Positions 19,080 to 29,613 of a stretch of DNA of 64,000 nucleotides are shown piece after piece; within the stretch, counting starts at the first letter, position 1, and each line of letters starts with the position of its first letter. The stretch comes from Lysobacter enzymogenes (lineage in GTDB: Bacteria > Pseudomonadota > Gammaproteobacteria > Xanthomonadales > Xanthomonadaceae). Under the pieces are notes generated by a model. That model did not search any database. It had not been told where the DNA came from and saw nothing but the letters and a program-made list of their open reading frames with translations. The stretch lies in the NCBI RefSeq assembly GCF_023617245.1, contig NZ_CP067396.1, positions 5,924,001-5,988,000 on the forward strand, in the 5' to 3' direction. The position numbers and the translations under genes were made by a program.

Positions 19080-21086
19080 TTACAGGTCGGCGCCGATATT
19101 GAGGTAGATCTGGAAACCCGAATCCGGGTCGTCGAGGCCGCGCGCGATGTCGATGCGCAGCGGGCCCACCGGCGAACGCCAGCGCACGCCGACGCCGACG
19201 CCGGTGCGCATCTTCAGGTCTTTCTGGTCGTCGAACGCGCTGCCGCTGTCGACGAACACCGCGCCGCCCCAGCTTTCGTTGACGTAGTGCTCGTACTCCA
19301 TGCTCGCGGTGACCACGTTCTTGGCGCCGAGCGCATAGGCCTTGCGGCCTTCCGCCGGCGGGATGCGCGGGCCGACCTCGCGCCACTCGTAGCCGCGGAT
19401 GCTGCGGTCGCCGCCGGCGTAGAAGCGCAGCGACGGCGGCATGTCGGTCAGCGAGTTGGTGAAGGTGTGGCCGATCTCGCCGCGCGCGATCAACCGGCTG
19501 CGCTCGCCCAGGCCCTTGAACCAGCGCCCGGTCAGTTGGGCCTGGATGAAGTTCGCATCCGAACCCACCGCTTCCAGGCCGCCGCGGATCAGGCCGGTCG
19601 CGCTGATGCCCTTGCGCGGATACAGCTTGTCGTCGACGTCGACGTATTCGGCGCGCAGCGAGGGATACAGGAACGTCGCGGTGCGGTAGTTCTGGCGCGT
19701 TTCCGGGTCGTCGTCGAATTCGTCGTAATAGGCCCAGCGCTCGCGCAGGCCGTGCAGCGAGGCGGTCGCGGTCCAGTGCTGGTTGATCTTGCCGCTGCGG
19801 CTGGCGACCAGTTCGATCCGGCGCGAATCGATGTAGTCGGTCTGTTCGTCGCTGCCCTGCAGGCTGAAGGTGTACCAGCCGTCGAGCCAGGCGAATGCGG
19901 GGATGCGGTACTGCAGGGTCGCGGTCTTGCGCCGCTGGGCGAAGTCGACCTGGGCCAGCGCCTTGTGGCCGCGGTCGTTGACGTAGCGCCGCTCCACGCC
20001 CAGGCGCACGCCGGCGCCGCTGTCGGTGCCGTAGCTGACGCCGGCGGTGTAGATGCTGCGCTTGGCCGGGGTCAGGGTCACCTTGACCGGCACCTGCCCG
20101 TCGCTCGCCTGGTCCGGCAGCGGTTCGATGTCGATGCTGGAGAAATAATCCAGCCGCGCCAGCGATTCGCGGAAGCGGTCGAGCTTGCCCTGGTGGTAGT
20201 AGCTGCCCTGCTCCCAATACACCAGCTTCTGCAGCAGGCTGTCGCGGATGATGCGCTTGGGCGTCTGCTCGAAGCTGATCGCGCCCATGTCGTAGCGCTG
20301 GCCGCTGGTCCACACCAGGTCGATGTCCGCCGCGTGCTGCGCGCGCGTGACTTCCACCCGCCGCGAAGAAAAATCCGCGTTGAAATAGCCGCGCTCGGCC
20401 AGGCGCCGGCTGATCTTGGTCTTGCTGGCCTCGTAGGCCGCGTGGTCGAACACCTGCTCGGGGCCGGGCCGGAACGCGGCCAGGTCCTGGTTGAGATAGC
20501 GGTCGTCGCTGCCGGCGCCGAGGATGGCGATGTCCGAGCGCCGCACCTTGACCGGCTCGCCCTTGTCGACGGTGATGGTGACCCGGATCGGCGGCGAGGA
20601 CGAACCGCCGCGCGCCGGCGCCGCGGCGGGCGCATCGCTTGCGCCGTCGCCGGCCCCGCCGGCGGCGTTCGCGCCGGCCTCGGCTTCGTTCGCGTTCGCG
20701 TTCGTGTTCGCGTTCGCGGCCGCGCCGTCGCGCTCGCCCGGCGCGCCGCGATCGTCGTCGCGGGCCTGCGCCGCGGTGTCGGTCGACGGCGTGGCGATCA
20801 GGCGGGTGCCGCGCGAATCCTCGACCTTGATCGTCGGCGAGTAATAGCCGAACGGCTCCAGCGCCTCGCGGGTCTCGTTCTCGGCTTCGCGCAGCAGATA
20901 GCCCAGGCGACGCCCGGAGACTTCCTTGCCGATGCTGTCCACCAACGACAGCGAGACCCGGACGTTGTTGGTCATCGCCTCGTCCAGGCCGTGGATATCG
21001 ACTTTTTCGACCTTGGCCGCCTGGGCCGCGCCGACGGCTCCGAGGCCCAGGGCGCCGGCGAGGAAGAGACGGGGGATCGATCGCAT
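19080..21086 (-). CDS. tamA: Translocation and assembly module subunit TamA (Omp85 family)
   Basis: A 668-residue outer-membrane protein: signal peptide (MRSIPRLFLAGALGLGAVGA, cleavage near residue 24), POTRA domains to about residue 370, then a 16-strand barrel. The Omp85 barrel motif is seen at GGDRSIRGYEWREVGPR, and the last strand ends FQIYLNIGADL. The protein is nearly 100 residues longer than typical, because about residues 95-164 form a disordered insert rich in Asn-Ala, Gly and Pro inside the first POTRA domain. The start at 21086 was chosen for its signal peptide; no strong ribosome site precedes it. tamB follows directly. Confidence 0.93.
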   Translation of the reverse strand: MRSIPRLFLAGALGLGAVGAAQAAKVEKVDIHGLDEAMTNNVRVSLSLVDSIGKEVSGRRLGYLLREAENETREALEPFGYYSPTIKVEDSRGTRLIATPSTDTAAQARDDDRGAPGERDGAAANANTNANANEAEAGANAAGGAGDGASDAPAAAPARGGSSSPPIRVTITVDKGEPVKVRRSDIAILGAGSDDRYLNQDLAAFRPGPEQVFDHAAYEASKTKISRRLAERGYFNADFSSRRVEVTRAQHAADIDLVWTSGQRYDMGAISFEQTPKRIIRDSLLQKLVYWEQGSYYHQGKLDRFRESLARLDYFSSIDIEPLPDQASDGQVPVKVTLTPAKRSIYTAGVSYGTDSGAGVRLGVERRYVNDRGHKALAQVDFAQRRKTATLQYRIPAFAWLDGWYTFSLQGSDEQTDYIDSRRIELVASRSGKINQHWTATASLHGLRERWAYYDEFDDDPETRQNYRTATFLYPSLRAEYVDVDDKLYPRKGISATGLIRGGLEAVGSDANFIQAQLTGRWFKGLGERSRLIARGEIGHTFTNSLTDMPPSLRFYAGGDRSIRGYEWREVGPRIPPAEGRKAYALGAKNVVTASMEYEHYVNESWGGAVFVDSGSAFDDQKDLKMRTGVGVGVRWRSPVGPLRIDIARGLDDPDSGFQIYLNIGADL

Positions 21087-21564
21087 GGCACGGAGGATAA
21101 CCGGTAACGGCTTGTATTGCTTAAGAATTTTTAACAACACGAGGGCGCGTCAACAATGCGTGATGCCGCCGCGACGGCACGCCGCGCCGCTTCCGCGCAG
21201 CGCGCGCCGGGCGATGCGCGCAACGACGGCGCACCGCGCCGTCCGGCGAACGCCGGAGGGCGAATCCGCTGCAAGCCGTTCGCGTCCGCCCGCCTCGCCC
21301 GATGCCGGTGCGCAACGCAAATAAAGGCCATCCCCCTACCTTTTGTGCATCGATTGCGGACACGGGTCGCATTCCGCGCAGACGTATTGCGTACGACCGT
21401 TCGCAACGCGTAATTTCGGCATCGGGGACTCGCTCATTCTGCTTTTTCGGCACCGCTGCGCCATGCCTGCGCCGCGTCGGCCCTGCGATCTCCCATGCCA
21501 TGGAATCGTCCCCCAGGTGCGCCCGCTGCCGCGGCGCCGCCCAGAACCCAGGAGCTCCGACACC
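21087..21564. other. Divergent intergenic region between tamA and TonB receptor
   Basis: 478 bases without a supported gene. It must hold promoters for both tamA (minus) and the receptor (plus). The region around 21300-21420 is less GC-rich (CAACGCAAATAAAGGCC and TTGCGTACGACCGTTCGC) and is the probable control zone, including an imperfect inverted repeat TTGCG/CGCAA around 21387-21406. No Fur box or known operator was recognised. Confidence 0.45.
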
Positions 21565-24351
21565 GTGCACCGCCATCTGCTGACCGCCGCCATCGGCGCG
21601 GCCCTCACCGCCGCCGCGATCGCCGCCCCCGCCCGCGCCCAGGACGCCGCGCCGTCCTCTGCGCCGACCGAGATCGACAAGGTCACCGTCACCGGCTCGC
21701 TGATTCCGCGCAGCGAAATCGAGACCGCCACGCCGGTGATTTCGATCAGCGCCGAGAACATCAAGCGCCAGGGCTTCAAGGACGTCTACGACGTGCTGCG
21801 CGCGCAGCCGCTGGCGACCGGCGCGGTGCAGGACAGCCAGTTCACCGGCGGCTTCACCACCAACGCCGAGCCGATCAGCCTGCTCGGCCTGGACCCGGGC
21901 TTCACCCTGGTGCTGATCGACGGCCGGCCGATGGCCGACTATCCGCTGCTCTACAACGGCCAGAGCAACTTCACCGACCTGGCCAGCATTCCCACCGCGA
22001 TGGTCGAGCGCATCGACATCGCGCCGGGCAACCAGTCGGCGATCTACGGCTCCAGCGCGATCGCCGGCGTGGTCAACATCATCCTCAAGAAGCGCGTCGA
22101 CGGCACCCACCTGAACTTCCGCTTCGGCGGCTACGACGGCGGCGGCGGCGAGAACGCGCGCCTGCAGCTGATCGGCGGCAAGGAGGTCGGCCCCTTCAGC
22201 CTGACCTACGGCCTGCAGTACAGCATGCAGGACCCGATCTACGGCTACGACCGCCGCCGCATCGACTCGACCAACGACAATCCCGATCCGGACGCGCGCT
22301 ACGGCTCGCGCAACTTCGTGCGCATCAACGCCGACGTGCTGCCGAACGAATACATCGATCCGGGCGCGGCCTGCGGCGCCCTCGGCAACCTGTTCAACGG
22401 CACCCTGACCCGCGACTTCCGCCCGGGCCGCGGCTATTACTGCGGCAGCCGCGAGGACGTCGGCTACCTCACCATCATGAACCGCAAGCGCGACCTCAGC
22501 GGCTACTTCAACGCCTCTTACGCGCTCAACGACCGCACCGAGCTGTACGGCACGCTGCTGGTCGGCCACAACAAGTCCGAGGCCAACCCCGGCACCCGTT
22601 TCTGGACCACCTCGGTCGACACCAACGGCATCTTCTACAACGACACCAGCGGCCGCTACGAAACCTACCAGCGCGTGTTCGCGCCGGAGGAAACCGGCGA
22701 CGTCGACGCCACCAACGAGCGCCAGACCAGCGACTCCTACAACCTCGCCTTCGGCGGCCGCGGCAGCCTGGGCGAATCGAACTGGAACTACGACGCCTAC
22801 TTCGCCCGCTCGCAGTACAAGGTCGACAGCAAACAGCGCTGGCTGCTGAGCGCGGCCGCCGACGACTTCTTCGAGCGCCGCTTCCTCGGCCCGGTGATCG
22901 ACCACGTCGGCCCCTACCCGGTGTACGCGCCGACCGACGACAGCGGCTTCTACCGCGCGCTGACCCCGGCCGAGTTCAACAGCATCACCGACATCATCCG
23001 CACCAAGTCCGAGACCTGGACCCAGAACTTCAACCTGCAGTTGACCAACACCGAGCTGTTCCACCTGCCGGCCGGCGCGGTCGGATTCGCCACCGTGCTG
23101 CAGGCCGGCGAGCAGTCGTGGAAGAACCCGACCGACCCGCGCGTGGTCGCCGGCGACTTCTTCAGCCTCACCGGCACCCAGGGCCAGGGCAAGCGCCGCA
23201 ACCAGGCCCTCGGCGTCGAGTTCCGCGTGCCGATCTTCAGCCAGCTCACCGCCAGCCTGTCGGGCCGCTACGACAAGTACAAGAACGTCGGCGCCAGTTC
23301 CGATTCAGACGGCACCTACAAGATCGGCCTGGAGTACCGCCCGATCCAGTCGCTGCTGCTGCGCGCCAACTACGCCACCGCGTTCAAGGCGCCGGACATG
23401 GCCTACGTGTTCGCCGGCGACAGCGGCTACTACACCAGCGTGGTCGACTACTACCGCTGCGCGACCGAGGAACCCGACGAAAGCATCGGCAACTGCACCT
23501 ACAACGCCGAATCGGTGTCCGGCCGCCGCAGCGGCGCCAAGGACCTCAAGTCGATCACCGCCAAGTCGTGGGGCGCCGGCATTCTGTGGGCGCCGAGCGG
23601 CAATTTCGACGTCAGCGTGGACTACTACAACATCAAGATCGACGACGAGGTCAACGACCTCAACATCGACGCGGTGCTGCGCAACGAATCGGCCTGCCGC
23701 CTGGGCCAGCTCGACGCGAACTCGCCGACCTGCGCCGACGCGCTCGCGCGCATCACCCGCCTGCCCGCGGACGCGCCGGTGCCGCTGCAGCTCGACAGCG
23801 TGCGCACCAACCCGATCAACGTGTCGAAGGAAGAAGTTCGCGGCCTCACCGCCAAGCTCAACTACCGCTGGGAGACCGGCATCTGGGGCTCGTTCGCGCT
23901 GGGCGCCAACTACAACGTGACCCTGAAGCACGAGAACCAGCAGTACCCGGGCGACCCGACCATCGACTACTTGCGCGAGCCGTTCTACTCGTCCGAGTTC
24001 AAGAGCATCGGCAGCGCCTCGCTGAGCTGGAACAAGGGCCCGTGGACCACGACCCTGTACGGCGTGCGCTACGGCAGCACCCCGAACTACGCCGCCCAGG
24101 TCGACCCGGCCGGCTACTCGGCCGAGAACGCCGGCCGCATGCGCGCGCACCTGAGCTTCAACGGCAGCGCCAGCTACGAGTTCGGCGACGACCTGTCGCT
24201 GAGCTTCACCGTCAACAACCTGTTCAACAAGATGCCGCAGCGCGACAAGACCTTCGACGTCTACCCTTACTACAACTCGCTGAACTACAACATCTACGGC
24301 CGTTCGTACATGGTCGAGGTGAACTGGAAGTTCGGCGCCAGCTCGCAGTAA
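21565..24351 (+). CDS. TonB-dependent outer-membrane receptor
   Basis: A 928-residue receptor. The signal peptide ends at ARAQ near residue 30. The plug domain follows, with IDKVTVTGSLIPRSEIETA as TonB-box-like start and GNQSAIYGSSAIAGVVNIIL as the typical end of the plug. The rest is a 22-strand barrel with several aromatic-rich strands, ending SYMVEVNWKFGASSQ. The start is a GTG at 21565 with AGGAG ten bases before it; a longer frame upstream would lack a signal peptide at its N-terminus. The substrate is not predictable. No neighbouring TonB, sigma or hydrolase gene hints at it. Confidence 0.92.
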   Translation: MHRHLLTAAIGAALTAAAIAAPARAQDAAPSSAPTEIDKVTVTGSLIPRSEIETATPVISISAENIKRQGFKDVYDVLRAQPLATGAVQDSQFTGGFTTNAEPISLLGLDPGFTLVLIDGRPMADYPLLYNGQSNFTDLASIPTAMVERIDIAPGNQSAIYGSSAIAGVVNIILKKRVDGTHLNFRFGGYDGGGGENARLQLIGGKEVGPFSLTYGLQYSMQDPIYGYDRRRIDSTNDNPDPDARYGSRNFVRINADVLPNEYIDPGAACGALGNLFNGTLTRDFRPGRGYYCGSREDVGYLTIMNRKRDLSGYFNASYALNDRTELYGTLLVGHNKSEANPGTRFWTTSVDTNGIFYNDTSGRYETYQRVFAPEETGDVDATNERQTSDSYNLAFGGRGSLGESNWNYDAYFARSQYKVDSKQRWLLSAAADDFFERRFLGPVIDHVGPYPVYAPTDDSGFYRALTPAEFNSITDIIRTKSETWTQNFNLQLTNTELFHLPAGAVGFATVLQAGEQSWKNPTDPRVVAGDFFSLTGTQGQGKRRNQALGVEFRVPIFSQLTASLSGRYDKYKNVGASSDSDGTYKIGLEYRPIQSLLLRANYATAFKAPDMAYVFAGDSGYYTSVVDYYRCATEEPDESIGNCTYNAESVSGRRSGAKDLKSITAKSWGAGILWAPSGNFDVSVDYYNIKIDDEVNDLNIDAVLRNESACRLGQLDANSPTCADALARITRLPADAPVPLQLDSVRTNPINVSKEEVRGLTAKLNYRWETGIWGSFALGANYNVTLKHENQQYPGDPTIDYLREPFYSSEFKSIGSASLSWNKGPWTTTLYGVRYGSTPNYAAQVDPAGYSAENAGRMRAHLSFNGSASYEFGDDLSLSFTVNNLFNKMPQRDKTFDVYPYYNSLNYNIYGRSYMVEVNWKFGASSQ

Positions 24352-24373
24352 GCGGGCGCGTCGCGGAAAAACG

Positions 24374-24400
24374 AAAAGCCGGCGAAAGCCGGCTTTTTGT
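24374..24400 (+). terminator. Intrinsic terminator of the TonB receptor gene
   Basis: Perfect stem AAAAGCCGGC/GCCGGCTTTT with a GAAA loop (24374-24397), followed by TGTTTG. It lies 23 bases after the receptor stop codon. Confidence 0.93.
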
Positions 24401-24442
24401 TTGCGTGGGGCCCTTCGTTGCCGCGCAGTGCCCCGCCTTCCC

Positions 24443-24558
24443 CGTGGAAGGGCCTTCAGGCCCGACGCTCTTCGCTCAGGTCGCGACGCCACCCCACACT
24501 TCGATCTTTCGCCGCACGCCGATTACCGCGGTCGCGGCTCGCGCCGCTCCTACAGGGG
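24443..24558. repeat. Single REP-family B and REP-family A copies
   Basis: A forward copy of repeat B (GGAAGGGCCTTCAGGCCC, 24445-24479, with the tail CTCTTCGCTCAGG) is followed by a reverse copy of repeat A (CGGCTCGCGCCGCTCCTAC, 24524-24556). Both are unpaired. They fill the gap between the receptor terminator and the end of glyS. Confidence 0.75.
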
Positions 24559-24583
24559 GCCGCCGCGCACGCGCGGCGAGCGG

Positions 24584-26674
24584 TCAGATCGACAAATGCT
24601 CGATCGCCGCCACGCTGCCCAGACGGTCGGACAAGCGCTTGAGCAAGGCCAACCGGTTGTTGCGCACCGCCGCGTCGTCGACGTTGACCATGACCTTGTC
24701 GAAGAACGCGTCCACCTGCGGCCGCAGCCGCGCCAGGCGACCGAGCACGGCGACGTAGTCGCGCCGGGCCAGCAGCGGATCGGTGTCGGCAACGGCGGCA
24801 TCCACCGCCTCGGCCAGCTCGCGCTCGGCCGGCTCGGCGAACAGCGCCGGGTCGATGGCGTCGGGCACTTCGCCCTCGACCTTCTTGAGGATGTTGCGGC
24901 TGCGCTTGTTGGCCGCGGCGAGGGCTTCGGCTTCGGGGAGCTTGGCGAATTCGGCGATGGCGGTGAGGCGGCGGTCGAAGTCGAGCAGCGAACCGTGGGC
25001 GACGGCGCTCACTGCCTCCAGCTGCGCCATTACGATACCGCGCTCGCCGTAATAGTTGCGCAAGCGGTCGTAGACGAATTCGCTTAGCTCGAACAGGCCG
25101 AACGGATCGCCGCTACCGCCCTGCTTTTGCACCGGTTGGAGCTTGATCGCTTCGTCGAGCAGCCCTTGCAACGAAAGATCCAATCCGCCTTCAAGCAGAG
25201 TGCGCGCCAACCCCAACGCGTTGCGACGCAAGCTGAAAGGATCCTTGTTGCCCGTCGGCTTCAATCCCGCGGCAAAACCACCCGCCAGCGTATCGAGGCG
25301 TTCGGCGATGGCGACGACTCGACCCAGCGGCGACGGCGCGATCGCATCGCCCGAGAAACGCGGCATGTAGGCCTCGTCGATCGCATCGGAAACTTCGCTG
25401 CTTTGATCGGCGGCTTTGGCGTAGTACCGCCCGGCGATACCCTGCAGTTCCGGAAACTCATTGACCATGCGCGACTGCAAATCGTTCTTCGACAGCGACG
25501 CCGCGCGCGCGGCCTGCTCCGGATCGACGCCGACCTGCGCGGCGATGGAGCGCGCCAAGGCCGTCACCCGCGCGACCTTATCGGCCACGCTCCCCAGCTT
25601 GTCCTGATACTTGACCGTCTTCAGCCCCTCGCCCATCGACGCCAGCCCTTGCTTCAGGTCCTCATCGAAGAAGAACTTCGCATCGGCGAATCGCGGCCGA
25701 ATGACGCGCTCGTAGCCCTTGCGCACCTCGGCGACGTCGCGGCTCTCGATGTTGGCCACGCCGACGAAGCGCTCGGTCAGCTGGCCCGACGCGTCGAGCA
25801 CCGGGAAGAACTTCTGGTTCGCTTCCATCGTCGCGATCAGCGCTTCCTGCGGCACCGCGAGGAATTCGCGCTCGAAGCCGCAGGCCACCGCCACCGGCCA
25901 TTCGGTCAGGCCGTTGACCTCTTCCAGGATGCCCTCGTCGATGCGCGCGCGGCCGCCGTCGGCGCTCGCGGCGGCCTCGACTTCGCGCACGATGCGCTCG
26001 CGGCGCTCGTCCGGATCGACCAGCACGAACGCGGCACGCAGCGATTCGACGTAGTCCTGCGGCGCGCTGAACCACACCGGCTTGTCGTGCATGAAGCGGT
26101 GGCCGCGGCTCATGCGGTCGCTGCTCACGCCCAGCGCCTGCGCCGGCACCACGTCCTTGCCCAGCAGCGCCACCAGCCAGTGCACCGGACGGGCGAAGCC
26201 GTAGTCGTGGTCGCCCCAGCGCATCGGCTTGGGAATCGGCATCGCCGCGAGCGCCTCGCGCACGATCTCGCCGAGCAGGCTGGCGGTGTCGGCGCCGGGC
26301 TTGACCGCGCGGTGGACGAAGCGCTCGCCCTTGTTGTCGCTGGTCTTCTCCAGCGCCGTCCACTCGACCCCGGCCTTGGCCGCGAAGCCCTGCAGCGCCT
26401 TGGTCGGCTGGCCGTCGGCGTCCAGCGCGATGTTGAGGTAGGGGCCGAGCACCTCGCTGCGCTGTTCGGGCTGGCGGGTGTCGACCGCGTTCAACAGCAC
26501 GGCCAGGCGGCGCGGGGTGTACAGCGGCTTGGCGCCGTTGCGGTCGAAGCCGACGCCGCGCTTGTGCAGGCCGTCGAGCACGCCGTCGAAGAAGGCCTGG
26601 GCCAGGCCCGGCAGCGCCTTGACCGGCAGTTCTTCGGTGCCCAGTTCGATCAGGAGGGGTTGGGTCGTGCTCAT
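24584..26674 (-). CDS. glyS: Glycyl-tRNA synthetase beta subunit
   Basis: A 696-residue beta subunit of the tetrameric bacterial glycyl-tRNA synthetase, responsible for tRNA recognition. The N-terminus LLIELGTEELPVKAL, the middle FVGVANIESRDVAEVRKGYERV and the C-terminal FFDKVMVNVDDAAVRNNRLALL match the family throughout. Start 26674 was chosen by homology to the usual MS-x-x-LLIELGTEELP beginning. The alpha subunit gene lies directly upstream, with a 119-base spacer containing a hairpin. Confidence 0.97.
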   Translation of the reverse strand: MSTTQPLLIELGTEELPVKALPGLAQAFFDGVLDGLHKRGVGFDRNGAKPLYTPRRLAVLLNAVDTRQPEQRSEVLGPYLNIALDADGQPTKALQGFAAKAGVEWTALEKTSDNKGERFVHRAVKPGADTASLLGEIVREALAAMPIPKPMRWGDHDYGFARPVHWLVALLGKDVVPAQALGVSSDRMSRGHRFMHDKPVWFSAPQDYVESLRAAFVLVDPDERRERIVREVEAAASADGGRARIDEGILEEVNGLTEWPVAVACGFEREFLAVPQEALIATMEANQKFFPVLDASGQLTERFVGVANIESRDVAEVRKGYERVIRPRFADAKFFFDEDLKQGLASMGEGLKTVKYQDKLGSVADKVARVTALARSIAAQVGVDPEQAARAASLSKNDLQSRMVNEFPELQGIAGRYYAKAADQSSEVSDAIDEAYMPRFSGDAIAPSPLGRVVAIAERLDTLAGGFAAGLKPTGNKDPFSLRRNALGLARTLLEGGLDLSLQGLLDEAIKLQPVQKQGGSGDPFGLFELSEFVYDRLRNYYGERGIVMAQLEAVSAVAHGSLLDFDRRLTAIAEFAKLPEAEALAAANKRSRNILKKVEGEVPDAIDPALFAEPAERELAEAVDAAVADTDPLLARRDYVAVLGRLARLRPQVDAFFDKVMVNVDDAAVRNNRLALLKRLSDRLGSVAAIEHLSI

Positions 26675-26747
26675 GCGGTGGCCTTTGCGGTGTCGCCGCG
26701 CGTCCTGCGGACGGCGCCGGGAAAGTTTCGACGATGCGGGTAGAACC

Positions 26748-26785
26748 CTCACCCCAACCCCTCTCCCGCGAGCGGGAGAGGGGCT
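26748..26785. repeat. Dispersed hairpin in the glyQ-glyS spacer
   Basis: Twelve-base perfect stem CCCCTCTCCCGC/GCGGGAGAGGGG (26758-26783) with a two-base loop, preceded by CTCACCCCAA. This is a widely found repeat-type hairpin in Gammaproteobacteria. It sits between glyQ and glyS on the transcribed strand and might slow transcription or protect the message; no T-run follows, so it is not an intrinsic terminator. Confidence 0.7.
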
Positions 26786-26793
26786 TCATGAGG

Positions 26794-27726
<933 letters not shown>

Positions 27727-27853
27727 GGTCTCGTCTGCGCTGCGGCAAAGCGGGTTAGTATAGCGGCGAGCCCTGAAATTTCAGGACTTTTCCCCCGAGT
27801 CGGGCCATCATTGGCCCTCCCCCGCCGGACCCGGCCGTACCCGCCAGCGCCCC

Positions 27854-28579
27854 GTGAAGCCGCCCTTCCTGATCCTCGAGACCGGCCAGCCGGTCCCCTC
27901 CATGCGCCGCCATCGCGGCTTCCCGCATTGGATCCGCGTCGCCGCCGGCCTGGGCCGGGACGAGGCGGTGGTGGTCAACGTCGAGGCCGGCGAGGACCTG
28001 CCCGGACGCGAGGGGTTCGCCGGCGCCATCGTCACCGGCTCGGGCGCGATGGTCACCGACCGCGCGCCATGGAGCGAGCGCAGCGCGCGGTGGCTGCGCG
28101 AGGCCGCCCACGCCGGGCTGCCGCTGTTCGGCATCTGCTACGGCCACCAGTTGCTGGCGCACGCGCTCGGCGGCGAAGTCGGCAACCACCCGGGCGGGCG
28201 CGAGATGGGCACGGTGCACCTGGAACTGCACCCCACCGCCGCGGCCGATCCGTTGTTCGCCGGCCTGCCGGCACGGTTCCCGGCCCAGGCCACCCACCTG
28301 CAGACGGTGCTGCGCGCGCCCGAGGGCGCGGCCGTGCTGGCGCGCTCGAGCCACGACGCCTGCCACGCCTTCCGCTGGGGCGAGCGCGCCTGGGGCGTGC
28401 AGTTCCATCCCGAATTCAGCGCCGGCCACATGCGCGGCTACGTGCGCGCGCGCCAGGACGCGCTGCGCAACGAAGGCCTGTGCCCGCGCACGGTCGCGCG
28501 CGAGATCAGCGCGGCGCCGCATGCGCGCCGGGTGCTGCGCCGCTTCGTCGGCCACGCCCGCGCGCTGCACGGCCGCTGA
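27854..28579 (+). CDS. Class I glutamine amidotransferase (GMP synthase-like)
   Basis: A 241-residue protein with the catalytic triad of class I glutamine amidotransferases: nucleophile Cys in LFGICYGHQLLAHALGG and the His-Glu pair in WGVQFHPEFS. The N-terminal ILETGQPVP and IVTGSGAMVTD match stand-alone GMP synthase-like proteins (YfeJ type), which may act on small substrates such as gamma-glutamyl compounds. The start is a GTG. No partner synthetase is next to it, so the acceptor is unknown. Confidence 0.92.
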   Translation: MKPPFLILETGQPVPSMRRHRGFPHWIRVAAGLGRDEAVVVNVEAGEDLPGREGFAGAIVTGSGAMVTDRAPWSERSARWLREAAHAGLPLFGICYGHQLLAHALGGEVGNHPGGREMGTVHLELHPTAAADPLFAGLPARFPAQATHLQTVLRAPEGAAVLARSSHDACHAFRWGERAWGVQFHPEFSAGHMRGYVRARQDALRNEGLCPRTVAREISAAPHARRVLRRFVGHARALHGR

Positions 28580-28631
28580 CCGTGCCCGCCGCGCCGGCGC
28601 CGCCGCTTCCGCCACGCCCGCCCGCTTCGCC

Positions 28632-29582
28632 ATGCCCGGAACCGATCCGATGACCCCGTCGATACGCAAGGTGCCGCTGACCCACGGCGCGCAATGGCTG
28701 CTGCGCGCGATCAACCTGGGCACGCGCAATCCGCGCGCGATCTTCGGCGCCGCGCTGCTGCTGATCGCGGTGCTGTACCTGGTGATGTACGTGTTCACGA
28801 TGCCGCTGCGGCTCGGCGGCGAGCCCGACCTGGAAGGCCTGTTCCGGATCCTGGCGATCGCGATGCTGGCCGCGGCGCTGGTCCTGCCGGTGCTGCTGGG
28901 CGGGCTGATGCACGTGATCCGCGAGGCCGAGAACGGCCGCCCGGTGCGCGCGCGCGACCTGTTCGCGCCGCTGCGCCTGCACCGCACCCTGCCGCTGGCG
29001 CTGCTGGGCCTGATCCAGATCGCGCTGGCGCTGATCTGCGGCTCGCTGCTGCTGTGGGCCACCGGCGAGGACTTCTGGGCGCAGTACCAGGAGATGGTGC
29101 GCGGCGCGATCACCGGCCGCATCAGCACCGTGCCGACCGCCGAGCAACCGGCGCTGGTCGCGCTGGCGCAGCTGCTGTTCTATTACTTCAGCACCGCGGT
29201 GGTGCTGGTGTCGGTGCCGCAGATCATGTTCTCCGGGCTGGGCCTGTCGGACGCGGTCAAGCGCAGCTTCGGCGCCTCGCTGTGGAACCTGGGTTCGTAC
29301 CTGTTCGCGACCATGCTGTTCATGCTCGGCGCGATGCTCGCCGGCCTGCTGGTCAGCGTCGCCGCGCTGGTGGTGATGGTGCTCGGCGCCTCGGTGACGC
29401 CAATGCTCGGCCACCTGCTCGCCTGGGTGCTGTTCACCGCCTACGGCATGGCCTTCCTGGTGGTGATGTGCGGCACCTGCTACTACGCCTGGCGCGATGT
29501 GTTCGCCCAGGACGGCGACGGCGCGGCGGCCGGCGGCGCGACGCCGCAACCGCCGGCGCGGCAGGATCGCTTCGAGGCCTGA
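28632..29582 (+). CDS. Polytopic membrane protein (BPSS1780-like)
   Basis: A 316-residue membrane protein with about six hydrophobic segments (for example AIFGAALLLIAVLYLVMYVF and MLFMLGAMLAGLLVSVAAL). The N-terminal basic segment GAQWLLRAINLGTRNPRA and the pattern of paired helices resemble the BPSS1780 family of uncharacterised inner-membrane proteins. There are two possible ATG starts, 28632 and 28650; both lack a strong ribosome site. It has no catalytic motif and its role is unknown. It follows the amidotransferase gene by 52 bases and may share its transcript. Confidence 0.7.
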   Translation: MPGTDPMTPSIRKVPLTHGAQWLLRAINLGTRNPRAIFGAALLLIAVLYLVMYVFTMPLRLGGEPDLEGLFRILAIAMLAAALVLPVLLGGLMHVIREAENGRPVRARDLFAPLRLHRTLPLALLGLIQIALALICGSLLLWATGEDFWAQYQEMVRGAITGRISTVPTAEQPALVALAQLLFYYFSTAVVLVSVPQIMFSGLGLSDAVKRSFGASLWNLGSYLFATMLFMLGAMLAGLLVSVAALVVMVLGASVTPMLGHLLAWVLFTAYGMAFLVVMCGTCYYAWRDVFAQDGDGAAAGGATPQPPARQDRFEA

Positions 29583-29613
29583 GCGCGGCTTGTCGCGCGC
29601 GTTGCCGCGCGGC

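Noticed and set aside
14919..21107. A 2062-codon open frame on the plus strand across tamA and tamB
   Set aside because: It is antisense to two clearly conserved genes, has no ribosome site or recognisable domain, and long antisense frames are expected in 70 % GC DNA.
21495..24758. A 1087-codon frame overlapping the TonB receptor on the same strand
   Set aside because: The product is Arg/Pro-rich with no domains; the receptor frame has signal peptide, plug and barrel motifs.
26758..26783. glyQ-glyS spacer hairpin as an intrinsic terminator
   Set aside because: No T-run follows on the transcribed strand, and a terminator inside this operon would be unlikely; a dispersed repeat hairpin fits better.
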